64,000 nucleotides of DNA from Telmatactis stephensoni (taxonomy: Eukaryota; Cnidaria; Anthozoa; Actiniaria; Isophelliidae): positions 1 to 64,000 of the forward strand of contig JALIZF010001834.1 in NCBI GenBank assembly GCA_029948255.1, written 5' to 3'. Shown here piece by piece: positions 22,101 through 35,797 of the stretch. Every line of letters starts with the position of its first letter. The stretch's first letter is position 1. The notes under the pieces are model-generated. The model was not told the origin of the DNA. It made no database searches and was given only the letters and a program-made list of their open reading frames with translations. The position numbers were made by a program, and so were the translations under genes.

Positions 22101-23492
22101 TGTCCCAAAATCGAATCAGCTAGAACGCTGTTAGAATAACCCCAAAATCTCATTTGTTTTTTGACTTTTAATTTGCACACTGTGTGTCGTGCTTAAATTC
22201 CCTCAGTTACCATCCAAAGAGTCAAACAACATTTTGTCATACCAAAAGTTCTCCCTCGCTTCCCAAAACTCGTCAAACTAAATTCGCAAGTTCTTTTTTA
22301 AATGTACTTAATTTCCAAGTTTTGTATCCGTGCCTAAGTAGTTTTTTCCTTTAAATGGTCTAGAAGAGAGTTTCACTAAAAATGCTTTAACTTTGGTATT
22401 ATTTTCTTAAAGTTCACATCGTTCTATAACTTTAATTATTCCCTTCTTTTGTCAAAATTTCCTTTAGTCTCTTTTCGCATAAATTATCCTTTTGTACTTA
22501 ATTAAGTTTGTATTCCCTTGGAGATTCCTCCCCCTTTGTCCACTTGCTTTGCTCAAATCCTTTTGTTTCGTCGCTCTTTGAGCCTTTAGGCCAGCATCCA
22601 GCCCAGCCATTAGCGCCTCAGCTTCCAGCGGTATAGCCAGATAATCAACAGGCTCACTTACCTCCCCAACATGTTCTAGCCCAACAACCAGCTCAACAAG
22701 CTCCTCCCCAACAAGGTCTAGCCCAATAACCGGTCCAACAAGTACCTCCCCAACAACTGGTCCAGCCTAACATCCAATCCAACAAGGACCGGCCCAACAG
22801 CTAGCAGCCCCGGCCCTTACTTTGGACGAAAAGTATAAGCTAATATAAGCTAATATAGCCAACTAGTTTGCCTCCTTGCCAGTTGGGATTCTTAATCCAT
22901 TTATGTTTGATTTATATGATTTAGTTATAGCGCATTTGATCATTACGTCATGGAAAATGCGCTCTAGAAGACCCTAGAAGCTGACAAATTTATTTATTTA
23001 TAGCTCGACTCTGTCGCCTCATCACTGGATAGACTCCATAGAACCCTAGACAAAACTCGCTTCGATCCAGATGCCAATTTACGCTTTACTGAATTGTAAT
23101 AAATTTAACATCAGTTTGGCATTCATTCAGCGTCCTTTTTTACTGCATGAGTCTTTTGTTTTTGTTTTTGTTTTTGTTTTCCTTTTCGCAACTCATTCCC
23201 GAGGGGGGGACGTCAACCTGAAACAGGAGTAAAATTCTCCCCCCAGTTTATCTGGGTCAGGCTGTCCTCCTTTCCCTCTCCTGGGGTCTATGTCTCATGC
23301 CGTTTTTTGCTTTCAAATTTAGTTTGTTTATTTATTTATTTATTTTTTCTCAGACCCGTCCCGCCATAGAGTCAAATGATATAAGGATCTCTTTGACAAG
23401 CTTAGTAACACCTTTTGCATCCAATGGGTGGACTTTGAAGGCATCCCCAGGAGAACTCGGAAGGGACGACAGCCCGACCTTTTGACCTGGAT

Positions 23493-23960
23493 TTGGTTGT
23501 TAATATCTCAAAGGGCTCTGTGACCCCAAATTTAAGGGATGTACTTTTTCCCAACCCCGACACGTTTGTAGCTGGCCAACTTCATACTCATATTGACTGT
23601 TGGGAAAAGATAGTCGAATTTGCCCCTTACGATGATGAAGCTTACCAGGTGCTAGATTGGATCAAAAACAAGGCCTCCCTACATAAGTATTTTTGCCATT
23701 TTAAGAGGTCCTTTCAATCTGGAAGGTATGATTCCCGATTTCCTCCACCAAAGATGTTCAAAAATAACTCGTCGTGCAACGGATTCAAAGAATTTATTGA
23801 CAAAACCATTATCTCTGCATACTATATCCAACTAGCCAGAATAATGTCGGCGTCGTCACCCTCCTCTCTTCTCTCGGGAGTCTCACCCAATGTTGGCCAA
23901 GTAGGAACTGCTTACGACAATTTAAATATGTTAAGAGGTTTTAGCCCAGCTTTCCCTTAA
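23493..23960 (+). pseudogene. DIRS retrotransposon pre-RT fragment
   Basis: A 155-codon frame contains VAGQLHTHIDCWEKIV, then HFKRSFQSGRYDSRFPPPK and NNSSCNGFKEFIDKTI. The order (V-G-x-L, W-x-x-I, then YDS-PPP, N-x-S-C-x-x-F-x-x-F) is what precedes the reverse transcriptase fingers in DIRS-1-like elements. The frame stops before any RT catalytic motif, and the upstream frame is broken. Upstream at about 22,590-22,800 is a CAA/CCA-rich stretch that may be a decayed gag. Assignment rests on motif memory, not on a search. Confidence 0.55.
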
Positions 23961-24480
23961 TGTCCTCCTTTAACTTGAAGAATGGGAGGAACGTGCTAAT
24001 AAAAGTTCTTGTTCTATGATACCATGTGTTCTTGCAGTTTTTCATATTCAACCCTACGCATATCCGGTCAGAGGATGTGACACCTTTTTTTCCCGATTCC
24101 ATATCTCATTGGTTATCCGTGTGTATTGTAGGTACTTAGAATATAGTACTATTCTAATTACCGGAAATAAAGACGGATAATTAACATAACAATGAGATCC
24201 CACAATGCTTTGCAACGCATATATTAATCAGCCCTCAGGCTTTTGTCACAGTTCCTCTTGACAACCGAGGAGCAAACATCTCGACGACCCACCCACCCAC
24301 CCCTGACGGCGTGTCGCGAATCCCTACACACGGATAACTCTTTACTCCCACGCTGTCCACTCTGTGGACGCACACCTTTTTTTCCCGATTCCATATCTCA
24401 TTGGTTATCCGTGTGTATTGTAGGTACTTAGAATATAGTACAATTGCTTCTGAGTCTAAATCCCGTGTGGAATTTTGCAA

Positions 24481-25910
24481 CAGATAGTAAGGTGTTGTTT
24501 TGAATAAATTAACAAACCATGAGGGTTTTACCTTGGCACCTCAAACGTCGACTTGATGTAGTTGCTTACTTTTGAACGACAACGACACTTGGCAGCAGGT
24601 ATGTTAACATGTTGTTCTATCCCATACCTAGAAAATATCACGAAATAATTCGACAGAATTTGTAGACGTCGAAGTACTACAAATTCGCAATGTTCACCTC
24701 GTGGTCACAAAAATTACTCCCCAAGTTTGCTCGAGGATAACATTGGCGTTTAGCTTCTCATGTCTCCAAATTTTGTTCACAAGTTACAATAGGCATTTGT
24801 CTTTCTTATAGCAGACACGGTTCTCGCTGTTGTTGAAATTTTGTTGAGATTTTGGCGGTAGTTTTGACTACATAATTTTGCGTCGTCGTAACAGGCAGCG
24901 CAAATTTCGTATCGCAACTTCTAAGGATTAAAGTTGGCGCGATACATGTTGTAGGTAGTCCTCTATGCCTTTAAATTGGATTGATGAAATAGGAAAAACG
25001 TACATTCAACTTAGATTTTTGGATTTATGACCAATTTTTCTCATAAAGCTACTTTTAAAAATTGTCTGATATCTCAAATTTTTTAATCTAATTCGCAGAA
25101 AAATCATCATCGGTGCAAAGTTCAAAGTTTGAAGACAAATGGCTGCAAATTTCTCAGAATCGGACAAGGTTTTGATGTAAAAAGACGCGATTGAAATTCA
25201 TGTCTGACAAACAAATCAATAGGTACGGGCCACCTTAAATCCAGATTTGTACTGAAAATTCCACAGTATCGACAATATCGATCCGGTTTCATCACGACAA
25301 TCTTTTCAATCATTTTCCCTCGAAATCACAGTGATTATAAAAAAGTATGAAAGTTGATAACAAACCGTCTAAAAGAACTTGATCTAGGATTTCTGGCATC
25401 GACTTTATAGGTATAACTGACAGTTCACAACATCCATCGAAGGCCAATAAAATGTGAAAGACATCGCAAGGTGCCGGGCGCACGCGGATAAGAAACATTC
25501 TATTCGAAGCCCATTGATGTACACGCCTGGGACGCAAAAACCGTAATCGTTCGTTTGATATTACATAAATTCGAAATAAAACTTGATTAGAGTTTCCCGT
25601 ACCGTATCACTTATGATAGAAAAGCGTGATTTTTCAGATACGGTCTCGGTTTTTCGGCGATTTTAGCCATAGTTTTTCGGTTTTTGACGATTTTTTTTGT
25701 GCGGTTTCGCGTTTTTTTATTCCAACCCCCCCCCCCCCCCCCTTCCCCCTTCCCCCTCTCCCCCTTCTCCCTCTCTCCCTCCCCCTTCAACCTAGCTCCC
25801 CTTCCCCCTCTTCCCCCACCCCCTTTCCCCCTCTTCCCCCTACTCCTCCCTCTCCTCCTCCCCTTCCCCCTCTTCCCCACTTTCCCCCAATGTCCTCCTC
25901 GATTATTGCA
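24481..25910. other. Non-coding spacer with C-run and pyrimidine tract
   Basis: No exon is visible. From about 25,720 to 25,890 the plus strand is almost pure C/T, beginning with a run of about 16 C, so the proline-rich and glycine/arginine-rich open frames there are compositional. The second DHX15 block starts at about 25,910. Confidence 0.6.
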
Positions 25911-26609
25911 CTGTTATAGATCAGAAATCCAAAGCTATCCAGAGGATCAAGAGGGTATTCTGGGAAAATATCAAGAGGAAAAGGGCCCAAAATTATCTTA
26001 GGATGGGGTGAGCACCCCCTGTACCCCTGTGTTTAAAATAAAAAAAACATGAGTTATCCGATATTTCTGACAGCTGGAAAATATTTGAACAAAACAGACT
26101 CTTTAAAGTTTAATTTGGGATTTTTCTCTATACTTTGAACTATATTAGCGCACAATTGGTCTTATTGTATTATTAATTCTCTTATGCTGTAGTAATCCCA
26201 GTAATCTTAGAGGAAAGGTCAACCCTTACAATGGACGGCCATTCTCAGATCGATATTTTGACATCCTGCGCAAAAGAATTGAGTTGCCCGTGTGGGAATA
26301 CAGAGAAGATTTTATGGAGAGTGTCAAGAAGAATAAAATTCTTGCTCTTGTGGGAGAAACTGGTTCCGGTAAAACTACTCAGGTAATTTTAATATTACAG
26401 CAGTATGACGGAAAGCACGGAGTTTTGGCAGCTTTGTTCTGCAATGAAAACCCTGATAGTTCTGAAAATCTTGGATGTATCTGAATACCGTTAAAGACAG
26501 GAATATCTAACATTTCTTTGGTTCTATATCACCAAAACTCATAGAGCATTTTTTGGCAGATGAATGGGGTTTTCTTTGTATAGATGTACATTCATTAATT
26601 CTTTCTTTC

Positions 26610-26659
26610 TTTGATTGATTGATTGATTGATCGATCGATCGATCGATCGATCGATCGAT

Positions 26660-26692
<33 letters not shown>

Positions 26693-26695
26693 TTA
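26610..26695. repeat. GATT/GATC microsatellite in the DHX15 copy-2 intron
   Basis: A run of GATT units encloses a block of GATC units. Copy 1 has a shorter, GATT-only version at about 9,048-9,103, so the GATC core expanded after duplication. Confidence 0.9.
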
Positions 26696-26702
26696 CATAT
26701 AG

Positions 26703-28187
<1,485 letters not shown>

Positions 28188-28277
28188 TAAGTACTATTGT
28201 ACCTCTACTAATGCCACCTCTCTGCAACAGCCCCTTCTCCATAATGGCCGGCATTTTCCATTCATTACATGAATTAA

Positions 28278-28954
28278 GGAGGCTCCCTATAGTTATAGTG
28301 GATACTGATACTAAATCACGGAAAAAGTCATGTTTAAAATCAAGTTTGTTTGCATATTGACAGCTTATAGACCAATTACACTGAAGATTATGAGTTTTAG
28401 GATTTGTTGTAAGGGCCATGATCCCATGGATGTTACCATAGCAACGCTACAGCTTCCATAAAAAGGTCCCTTTTTACCAATTAAATTTTAATTGCTCGAA
28501 GTTTCCACGGTAAAAGTTGATTTTTTAAAAAATAATATGAAACTTTGCGTAATTTGTGATTGTATGATCGATTTTAAAAATATTCTGGACATCAGAATAT
28601 GAGATATTGTCAAATTTCGGTTTTTCTAAATTGAGAAAAATCTGATGTCAAGAAGTTAGCTAACTTTTGATAGTGGCTGTATGATAATGTGGAAAATAGA
28701 TTTTGTGAGTTTTAAAAAAGTTCACCGTAGAAAACTTGCGTTTTTACTCATTTTATTGAAACAATGACCTTCCTTAATGCTGACGTCACGTTGCTATAGC
28801 AACCTTTCGAGCAATGAGTTTCATATCAAACGGTTCCCTGATTCATGGTCTGTCATATGGTTGGCTGTACGGTTGTCAAAGTATAAATTTGAAGCAGTAT
28901 ATTATCCACTTTTTACCATTGGTATAATGGTCTTTGAAACTATAGTGAGCTACC
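28278..28954. mobile_element. TTAA-flanked MITE (piggyBac-like) in copy-2 intron 3
   Basis: TTAA stands at 28,274-28,277 and 28,955-28,958. Inside, the ends are inverted: GGAGGCTCCCTATAGTT against GGTAGCTCACTATAGTT. The corresponding intron of the functional DHX15 copy (near 9,393) has no insert, so this is a post-duplication insertion. Non-coding. Confidence 0.8.
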
Positions 28955-29109
28955 TTAAATTGAGTGATTATTTCCATGAGGAAGTATAACAAATACTTTT
29001 CATTTTTGACTCATTCTCATCCAAGTACATGTACATGCTCACTTTAAACATTTTATCATCTTTGCTTTAAATTAGTAATAGAAAACAACAAAGGTTTTTA
29101 AAACGATAA

Positions 29110-29271
<162 letters not shown>

Positions 29272-30132
29272 TAATATTACCTATAGGCGGATCTTTGTTT
29301 ACAATTTTTTCTCATTAGCATAGTCATTTCTTTTTTTAACCAAATTAACACCAAATCAACTCTGAATATTGAAAGGGAATGGCAAAATGAGCTTTTATCA
29401 GGTATTTTTAAATTCGTAAAACAGAAAAATTAATTAAGAATTACATGATAAAAGCTCATTAGGTTTCCATGGAAATAGGGTTTTAAAAACTCTAAATTTT
29501 ACAGAGAATGTATGGGCTCATTAGCGCTTTTGCCACCCAGAAATTTGAAAGCAAGTTGGAAGCTGATATCTTGCATAATATTGCATACAAAGAGCTAAAA
29601 ACTTCGTAGATTACTTATATCAGTATTAAAAAGCTCTTACAACTTGTGGACTTAATTTGTTGTTATATCCAATTTTAACGTGGCTCGACGGGGTTTTGTT
29701 TGAGGTGCACCTCCGCTGTTTGATCGCAAAATGCGTCGTGGCAAAAAACCTAATTAAAAAAAAAACGTTCAAAGTTTCTTTTGACGTTTAAATCATTTTG
29801 ATCAGAGTTACCAATAATTTATAGTGGCGGCATGACGATTACAAGTTCTGCATTCTTACTCAGCTTCGACGTTTTCTATGGAAGCGTTTTCGAATAGAAA
29901 TGTGCTTGAACGTTTACGCATCAAAAAGTAAACAATTCCAAGCATTCAGTTTACTTGGCCAAAAACCTTACTTTTAGGACTCAGAAAAAGCGTTTTTGAG
30001 CTCATATTGTCGACACATTCAATAACTGTTCGTTTGGAAAAGTAGAACAAAATTGCGTCGCACGATTTTGAGAAATATGAATTTATTAATCAAGATTTTG
30101 CTTCATCAGCCTTGCATTTTTATTATCCAAGC

Positions 30133-30157
30133 TTTCGAGCAACTTGCTCTTCATCAG
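30133..30157 (-). ncRNA. Hammerhead-ribozyme-like core, left arm
   Basis: On the minus strand CTGATGA is followed by a short self-complementary stem (GAGC / GCTC) and then GAAA, the conserved core order of hammerhead ribozymes (CUGANGA, stem II, GAAA). Penelope-like elements are known to carry hammerheads in their terminal repeats, and this one lies in the inverted arm beside a Penelope-like fragment. Stems I and III were not confirmed. Confidence 0.45.
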
Positions 30158-30257
30158 GATAAACGGTTGTGACAATTACAAGAAATCACGCATGTAAATA
30201 CACTGCGCGCGCTTCTAAGACGTTAAAAACAATCCGCGCGCTGTACAAGTAAAAGTA

Positions 30258-30509
30258 CACCAAGAGCACCAGGCAGCACTACGACGAAACCACCCAAACC
30301 AGTCAGCCCTGGCTGAGCACGCCATACAAACTGGCCATAACATTGATTGGGAGCGATCCAAAGTTATTTACAAGGAAGAACGATGGCATCAGAGGAAGTG
30401 GCTGGAGGCCTGGCAAATTGCAAAACATGGGTCAAACGTATTATTTAACAAAGACAGTGGCCGGAATCTACCAGACAGTTATCGTAGTTTGTTTAATGAT
30501 TGTAATTAG
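30258..30509 (+). pseudogene. Penelope-like retroelement C-terminal (GIY-YIG region) fragment
   Basis: An 83-codon frame reads SALAEHAIQTGHNIDW, then KWLEAWQIAKHGSNVLF and NLPDSYRSLF before TAG at 30,507. The order A-L-A-E-H, T-G-H-x-I-D-W, K-V-I, E-A-x-x-I, N-x-D-x-G-x-x-L-P-x-x-Y is typical of the tail of Penelope-like proteins around the GIY-YIG endonuclease. The reverse transcriptase is absent. The fragment is bracketed by inverted arms of about 175 bp (30,080-30,254 and 30,521-30,699), consistent with Penelope-type terminal repeats in inverted order. Confidence 0.65.
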
Positions 30510-30617
30510 AGCACGCGCAATTTTACTTGTACAGCGCGCGGATTGTTTTTAACGTCTTAGAAGCGCGCGCAGTGTATTTACATGCGTGATTTCTTGTAAT
30601 TGTCACAACCGTTTACC

Positions 30618-30642
30618 CTGATGAAGAGCAAGCTGCTCGAAA
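30618..30642 (+). ncRNA. Hammerhead-ribozyme-like core, right arm
   Basis: CTGATGA, a stem GAGC/GCTC and GAAA occur in order on the plus strand, mirroring the motif at 30,133-30,157. The loop differs between arms (AAGCT against AAGTT) while the stem is kept. Catalysis is not shown by sequence alone. Confidence 0.45.
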
Positions 30643-31625
30643 GCTTGGATAATAAAAATGCAACTGAGGCTGATGAAGCAAAATCTTGATTAATGAATCT
30701 TAACACGGCCTACGAACATTTACTGAATATGAATTTAGGTCAAGTTGATAGAGGTGCGCCTTTTCATCTTTTGCTTATCATGCATTTCACTTCTCTTCAT
30801 AAAAAGCTAGAAAACTTAAGATTCCCGCTCGATATATATTTTTTAACTCCAGTATCAGCGTTTTCACCAAGTTGTTTCTTAATCCTACACATTTCATGGC
30901 CATTGAAGCATTGTAGGATATCCAAAATAAATTATTTTCCGAGTCCTAAATCCAAGTAAACTGAATGCTTGGAATTGTTTACTTTTTTGATGCGCAAAAG
31001 TTCAAGTGCGTTTTATTCGAAAACCCTTCCATAGAAATCGTTGAAGCTGAGTAAGAGTGCAGAACCTGATCTAGATTTTATGAAAAAATAAATGCGGTTT
31101 TGTACAAAACACGCATTTTGCGATCAAACAGCGGAGGTGCGCCTCAAACAAAATTTAAACCCATCACGAGCCACCTTAACCATACAGGTCATACAGTGTA
31201 TGCTATAATGAAGCAATATTGACCACCACCATCAGTTGACTTGGTTGAGATGCAGCTTTGTGAGAGCTGAGGATGGGCCGAGGTTCCATTCCTGGTCAGA
31301 CAAACTCTCAGGGTCTTAAGTAATTGAGTAGATTTATGAGTCTACAAATGATAAGACTTTCACATCTCCAACAAGGTGCTATGAGAGTGTTCACTTGATT
31401 TTGAAGGGAGCCAGAGTAACAAAGTTTAACATTGCTTTCAAAGGCCATGTGGGCAATTTTGCACACTTGGTTATTTAATGACTGAAACACAGATCTAGAC
31501 TTTGACGTCTGCTTCTCTGCTTCGTAGTATATACAAATATAATTGTGTCACTTAGCTGAGGATGGCATGTGCTACCTCTAAAACATGTTACATTTGGATC
31601 AGTGACATTGTATTCTAAAAACTAA

Positions 31626-31916
<291 letters not shown>

Positions 31917-32261
31917 TGAAGCTTGATCTGCATGGAAGAAGGAATGTTATAGCAGTGTTCTCGCCTGCAGGCTACACAAATAGCGAAATGGTGCACAAAA
32001 ACCTGACTCTATGAATTTCTGGTGAATAGTCGTAAAAATCCCTATCGTTAATCCTTTACTAGTCAGAAAAACATTTTCGTTTAAAACATGCAATAAACAA
32101 GGCGAAACTTTACGTTCATTAATCAGTGAAAACAGCAAATTGCACTTCTCTACAGAATTATTAGGGTATGTCGAGTTAAGTATCACTCAAAACATAATGG
32201 TCATGTATCTTGAAATAACTTAAAATAATTATTGATATTTATTTACATTATATTTATATAG

Positions 32262-32495
<234 letters not shown>

Positions 32496-33271
32496 TGAAC
32501 ATGTTTCCCAAGTTTTTCATACATGCGACATGAACTCCAAGGTTTGTTTTGATTGTTGTGTTGACTGTTCTTGTCAGAATGTCAGTTTAGGCTTTCTCAT
32601 GTCCTAAAACTTAGAAGATAGTGAATATATCACAAGGAAGGTACTCATGTCGCTCACGCCATCTTGGCTATCATTGCATAAGGTGTATATACTTGCTAGT
32701 ACACTTATCCTAGGTCTTTCTTCGTGTACTGGAATCAACATTCTTTGTTAGCTTCATTCGTAATGGCCTCCTCCACAAGACAACTCTTGGGCTCCCTGTA
32801 GCAATGTAAATTCTACTCGTCCCCAGTTTTCCCTCTTCTCTGCTACCACAGGATGCCCAATAAGAGGTTGCTTGCAGAGGAGGCTATAATTTGTCATTGT
32901 TCCCACTTGGAGTCTTTTGTTTGTCTATTCCATCAACTGTGCCCTTTACACGAAGAAGGTCCCCTAGTGCTAGTAAGTTGATATAGTTTTGTTTATAAAG
33001 TATTATAGATACTGATCTTACCATGTGAATCCTACCCATGTACTCCTCCCTCCTCCTTCCACCTTCATTGTACAATAAGTAGGTGGCTCATCTAGAGAGG
33101 TCTGGACACTATCTCACCGTCAAGGACAACCAGGTAAGAAACTTTTATACGTTGATATTTTGTTTTTATTTATCCCTCCCTCCCTCCCTCTCTTCTATCT
33201 GGTCTGCCTTACCGTCCATCCGTCCGTCCATCCGTCCATTCCTCCTTCATAGGTTTTACCGATTACGTTGA

Positions 33272-33523
<252 letters not shown>

Positions 33524-33690
33524 TGACAAAAAATAAGAGCATCAGTTTCATTTCAAAGAACCTTCTCCCACTGTTCGTGATTTCCATATGTCCTGTTTTT
33601 CGCCTTGTACAATTTCTGTCGTAATTTAATATGATAAAAACATTGTTTTATTACTACAGTTACCGCAGCTAAAGCCAATCTTAGACATAA

Positions 33691-33816
<126 letters not shown>

Positions 33817-33819
33817 TGA

Positions 33820-35797
33820 AACTCGACACTGGTCATGCCGACTGGGCCTTCGTAATCACGTTTTGTATTGTATCTGGGTGTTGTTTGTTTGTTGGTTTGT
33901 TTTTGTGTGTTTTGTTTTGCTTTGTTTTGTTTTGTTTTGAGATGACTGGAGGTGTATTTTTTCCTATCTTTTCCTGTTTCTTTGATTTAAGCCAGTTGTA
34001 CATATATATTACTAGTCGAAACAATCCATATCAATTGACTTGGAGTTTGTACAAAATCGCGAATGTTTGTTCATGTTGCACTTGTCTCGTTCAGTCAGTA
34101 TTTACAACTGAAGTTCCATTTAAATTGTCCAGATTTTCAAGACTACACACTAAAATCAGTCATGTACTCGATAAATTCAAAAAATATGTACTGAGCGTAC
34201 TTAGCAAAATGGCCGGCTCGTAACATATGGTTTCCTGACAAAAGGTTTTCTGGCATGAAACTAACGAAACGCGCCAATCTCCAGGAATTTTTGAACTTTT
34301 TGTCGAAAGAAAGTGAATGGTAAAAACGCGTCGTCAATTTTAGATCATGCGTAGTGTTCGATTATGTCTTCTAATTGTTCCTCCAAACTATCCTTGCCTG
34401 CCCTTTACATTTAGTACCATGAAAGATATTGACAACTCTTTAAGCCCCTACAAATGTTCCCAACATCCAACATTGTTGACCCAAGCATTGTTGGCAGTTC
34501 TTGTTCGGTAGTTCAAAAGGACCCAACATCGTTGTGTTATTATACTTTGGTGAAATCAGAACAAAAGATATGTTGGGATTGATGGCTCAGCTTGGAGCCA
34601 AAAAGTTGGAAGTTGCGGCCAACATTATTGGGGGCATTTGCTTGGAGCTTTAGAGCTGTTCTGTATTTATACCTAACTAAATAAAGCCAAAACATAAAGA
34701 TGTCTATTTTTACTTTTCTGTCCGTCCCTCTTTTCCCATGGTATCGTATCAGAACATACTTGTTTGTGAAATTCCTGAGGACTTTCCACAAGTAATCCGC
34801 AAAAGTGACCACTTAACCGCTCGATTTTAATTTGACGTTCATTCTAAATTCTTTATGTCAAAAAGCAATCCTTGTCAAAGTAGAATACGTTTTTTGCACC
34901 GTCGAACAAATGTATTGAATTTAACCCTGTTCTATCCTTGGTACATGCATGTAGAACAAACCAATAGCCGGCTTGTGAGATACACCTATCTTCCGAGATA
35001 CACCTATCTTGCCACATACAAAATTATCAAGATTATCATTTGTAACAAGACAAAAGCTTTAGCACGTCAGCCTCGTATAAATCTTTGTATAAGGCAGGTA
35101 AAGCATATCTCGGAACTGAACTATTATGACGGTTCCTTGGCGCGTTGCACTGTGATACCGCATTGATAATAATGTGTGGTGGGATTCCTGTGTACATATT
35201 CGTATAGCAAATGTGGTATCCCGAGTAATAACAATTCTCAAAATCGGAATCACGGGAAAAGGTGTAATGAAATTAGAACTGGATAACCAGAACTTGCATG
35301 CAAATATTTGCTGTTTTGTATTTTTTTCATGCTAGTATATACGTATTGAGTGTTCATTCGGCCTGCTTTCGATCCTCTGGCTGAGCAGGCGTTGTAGGCC
35401 GGCTATGCTTCCCGAGTAAAGAGCTGCTCATGCTGAACAGTCCAAAAGAGAGCAGTTGATGTCGTGCAAAATAAACTGCGACCTTAATTTGATATATTAA
35501 AAGAATCACATTCCATCAGCTGAAAACAAACGAATAGATAGGTCCAATGAAAATGGAAAAGGAAAGGGGGGGGGAATTATAACATTACTAAAAGTTAGAG
35601 GAAAGAAATGGATGAAAAGTGGGAAAACGATAGCTATACAACGAAAACACTTCTGAGCGAGGTAGAAGGAAAATACTAGAAAAACGAATTTTAGCTTTAC
35701 TGATTTTCTAATTTTCTTTTATTCCTAAACTGCAGAAATGAACTAGTATAAGATGAATGAATGAAAACTAAAATATATATAAACGGCTCTTACCATC
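33820..35797. other. 3' flank of the DHX15 copy and non-coding gap
   Basis: Up to about 35,040 the sequence matches the DHX15 3' flank at 17,731-19,345, very closely at first and then poorly. From 35,041 to 35,717 I see AT-rich DNA with no exon, RNA gene or bounded element. Confidence 0.6.
35718..35723 (-). other. Polyadenylation signal AATAAA for the discoidin gene
   Basis: TTTATT on the plus strand, 75 bp past the stop codon of the minus-strand discoidin-repeat gene (35,798-35,800). Confidence 0.5.

Larger units (their letters stand above)
20740..24480 (+). mobile_element. DIRS-type retrotransposon remnant with split/direct repeats
   Basis: Three observations support this. A reading frame at 23,493-23,960 resembles the DIRS pre-reverse-transcriptase region. 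A stretch of about 140 bp around 21,415-21,552 is repeated at 24,150-24,287 (sharing AGACGGATAATTAACATAAC). A second repeat (TTTTTTTCCCGATTCC to AGAATATAGTAC) occurs at 24,084-24,147 and 24,373-24,441. DIRS elements carry such split or inverted terminal repeats. Reverse transcriptase, RNase H and tyrosine recombinase were not found, so the copy is largely deleted. It occupies most of the spacer between the two DHX15 blocks. Outer boundaries are approximate. Confidence 0.6.
29679..31175. mobile_element. TTAA-flanked foldback element with about 300-bp inverted ends
   Basis: TTAA flanks lie at 29,675-29,678 and 31,176-31,179. The ends mirror each other from CGTGGCTCG / CGAGCCACC through CACCTCCGCTGTTTGATCGC and on to GTAAACAATTCCAAGCATTC. 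The functional DHX15 intron 4 lacks the insert. The TIR start (GTGGCTC) is similar to that of the MITE at 28,278, suggesting one piggyBac-like family. A Penelope-like fragment lies in the middle. Confidence 0.8.

Noticed and set aside
25611..26001. Proline-rich and Gly/Arg-rich frames
   Set aside because: They follow from a pyrimidine tract with a poly-C run; no splice or family support.
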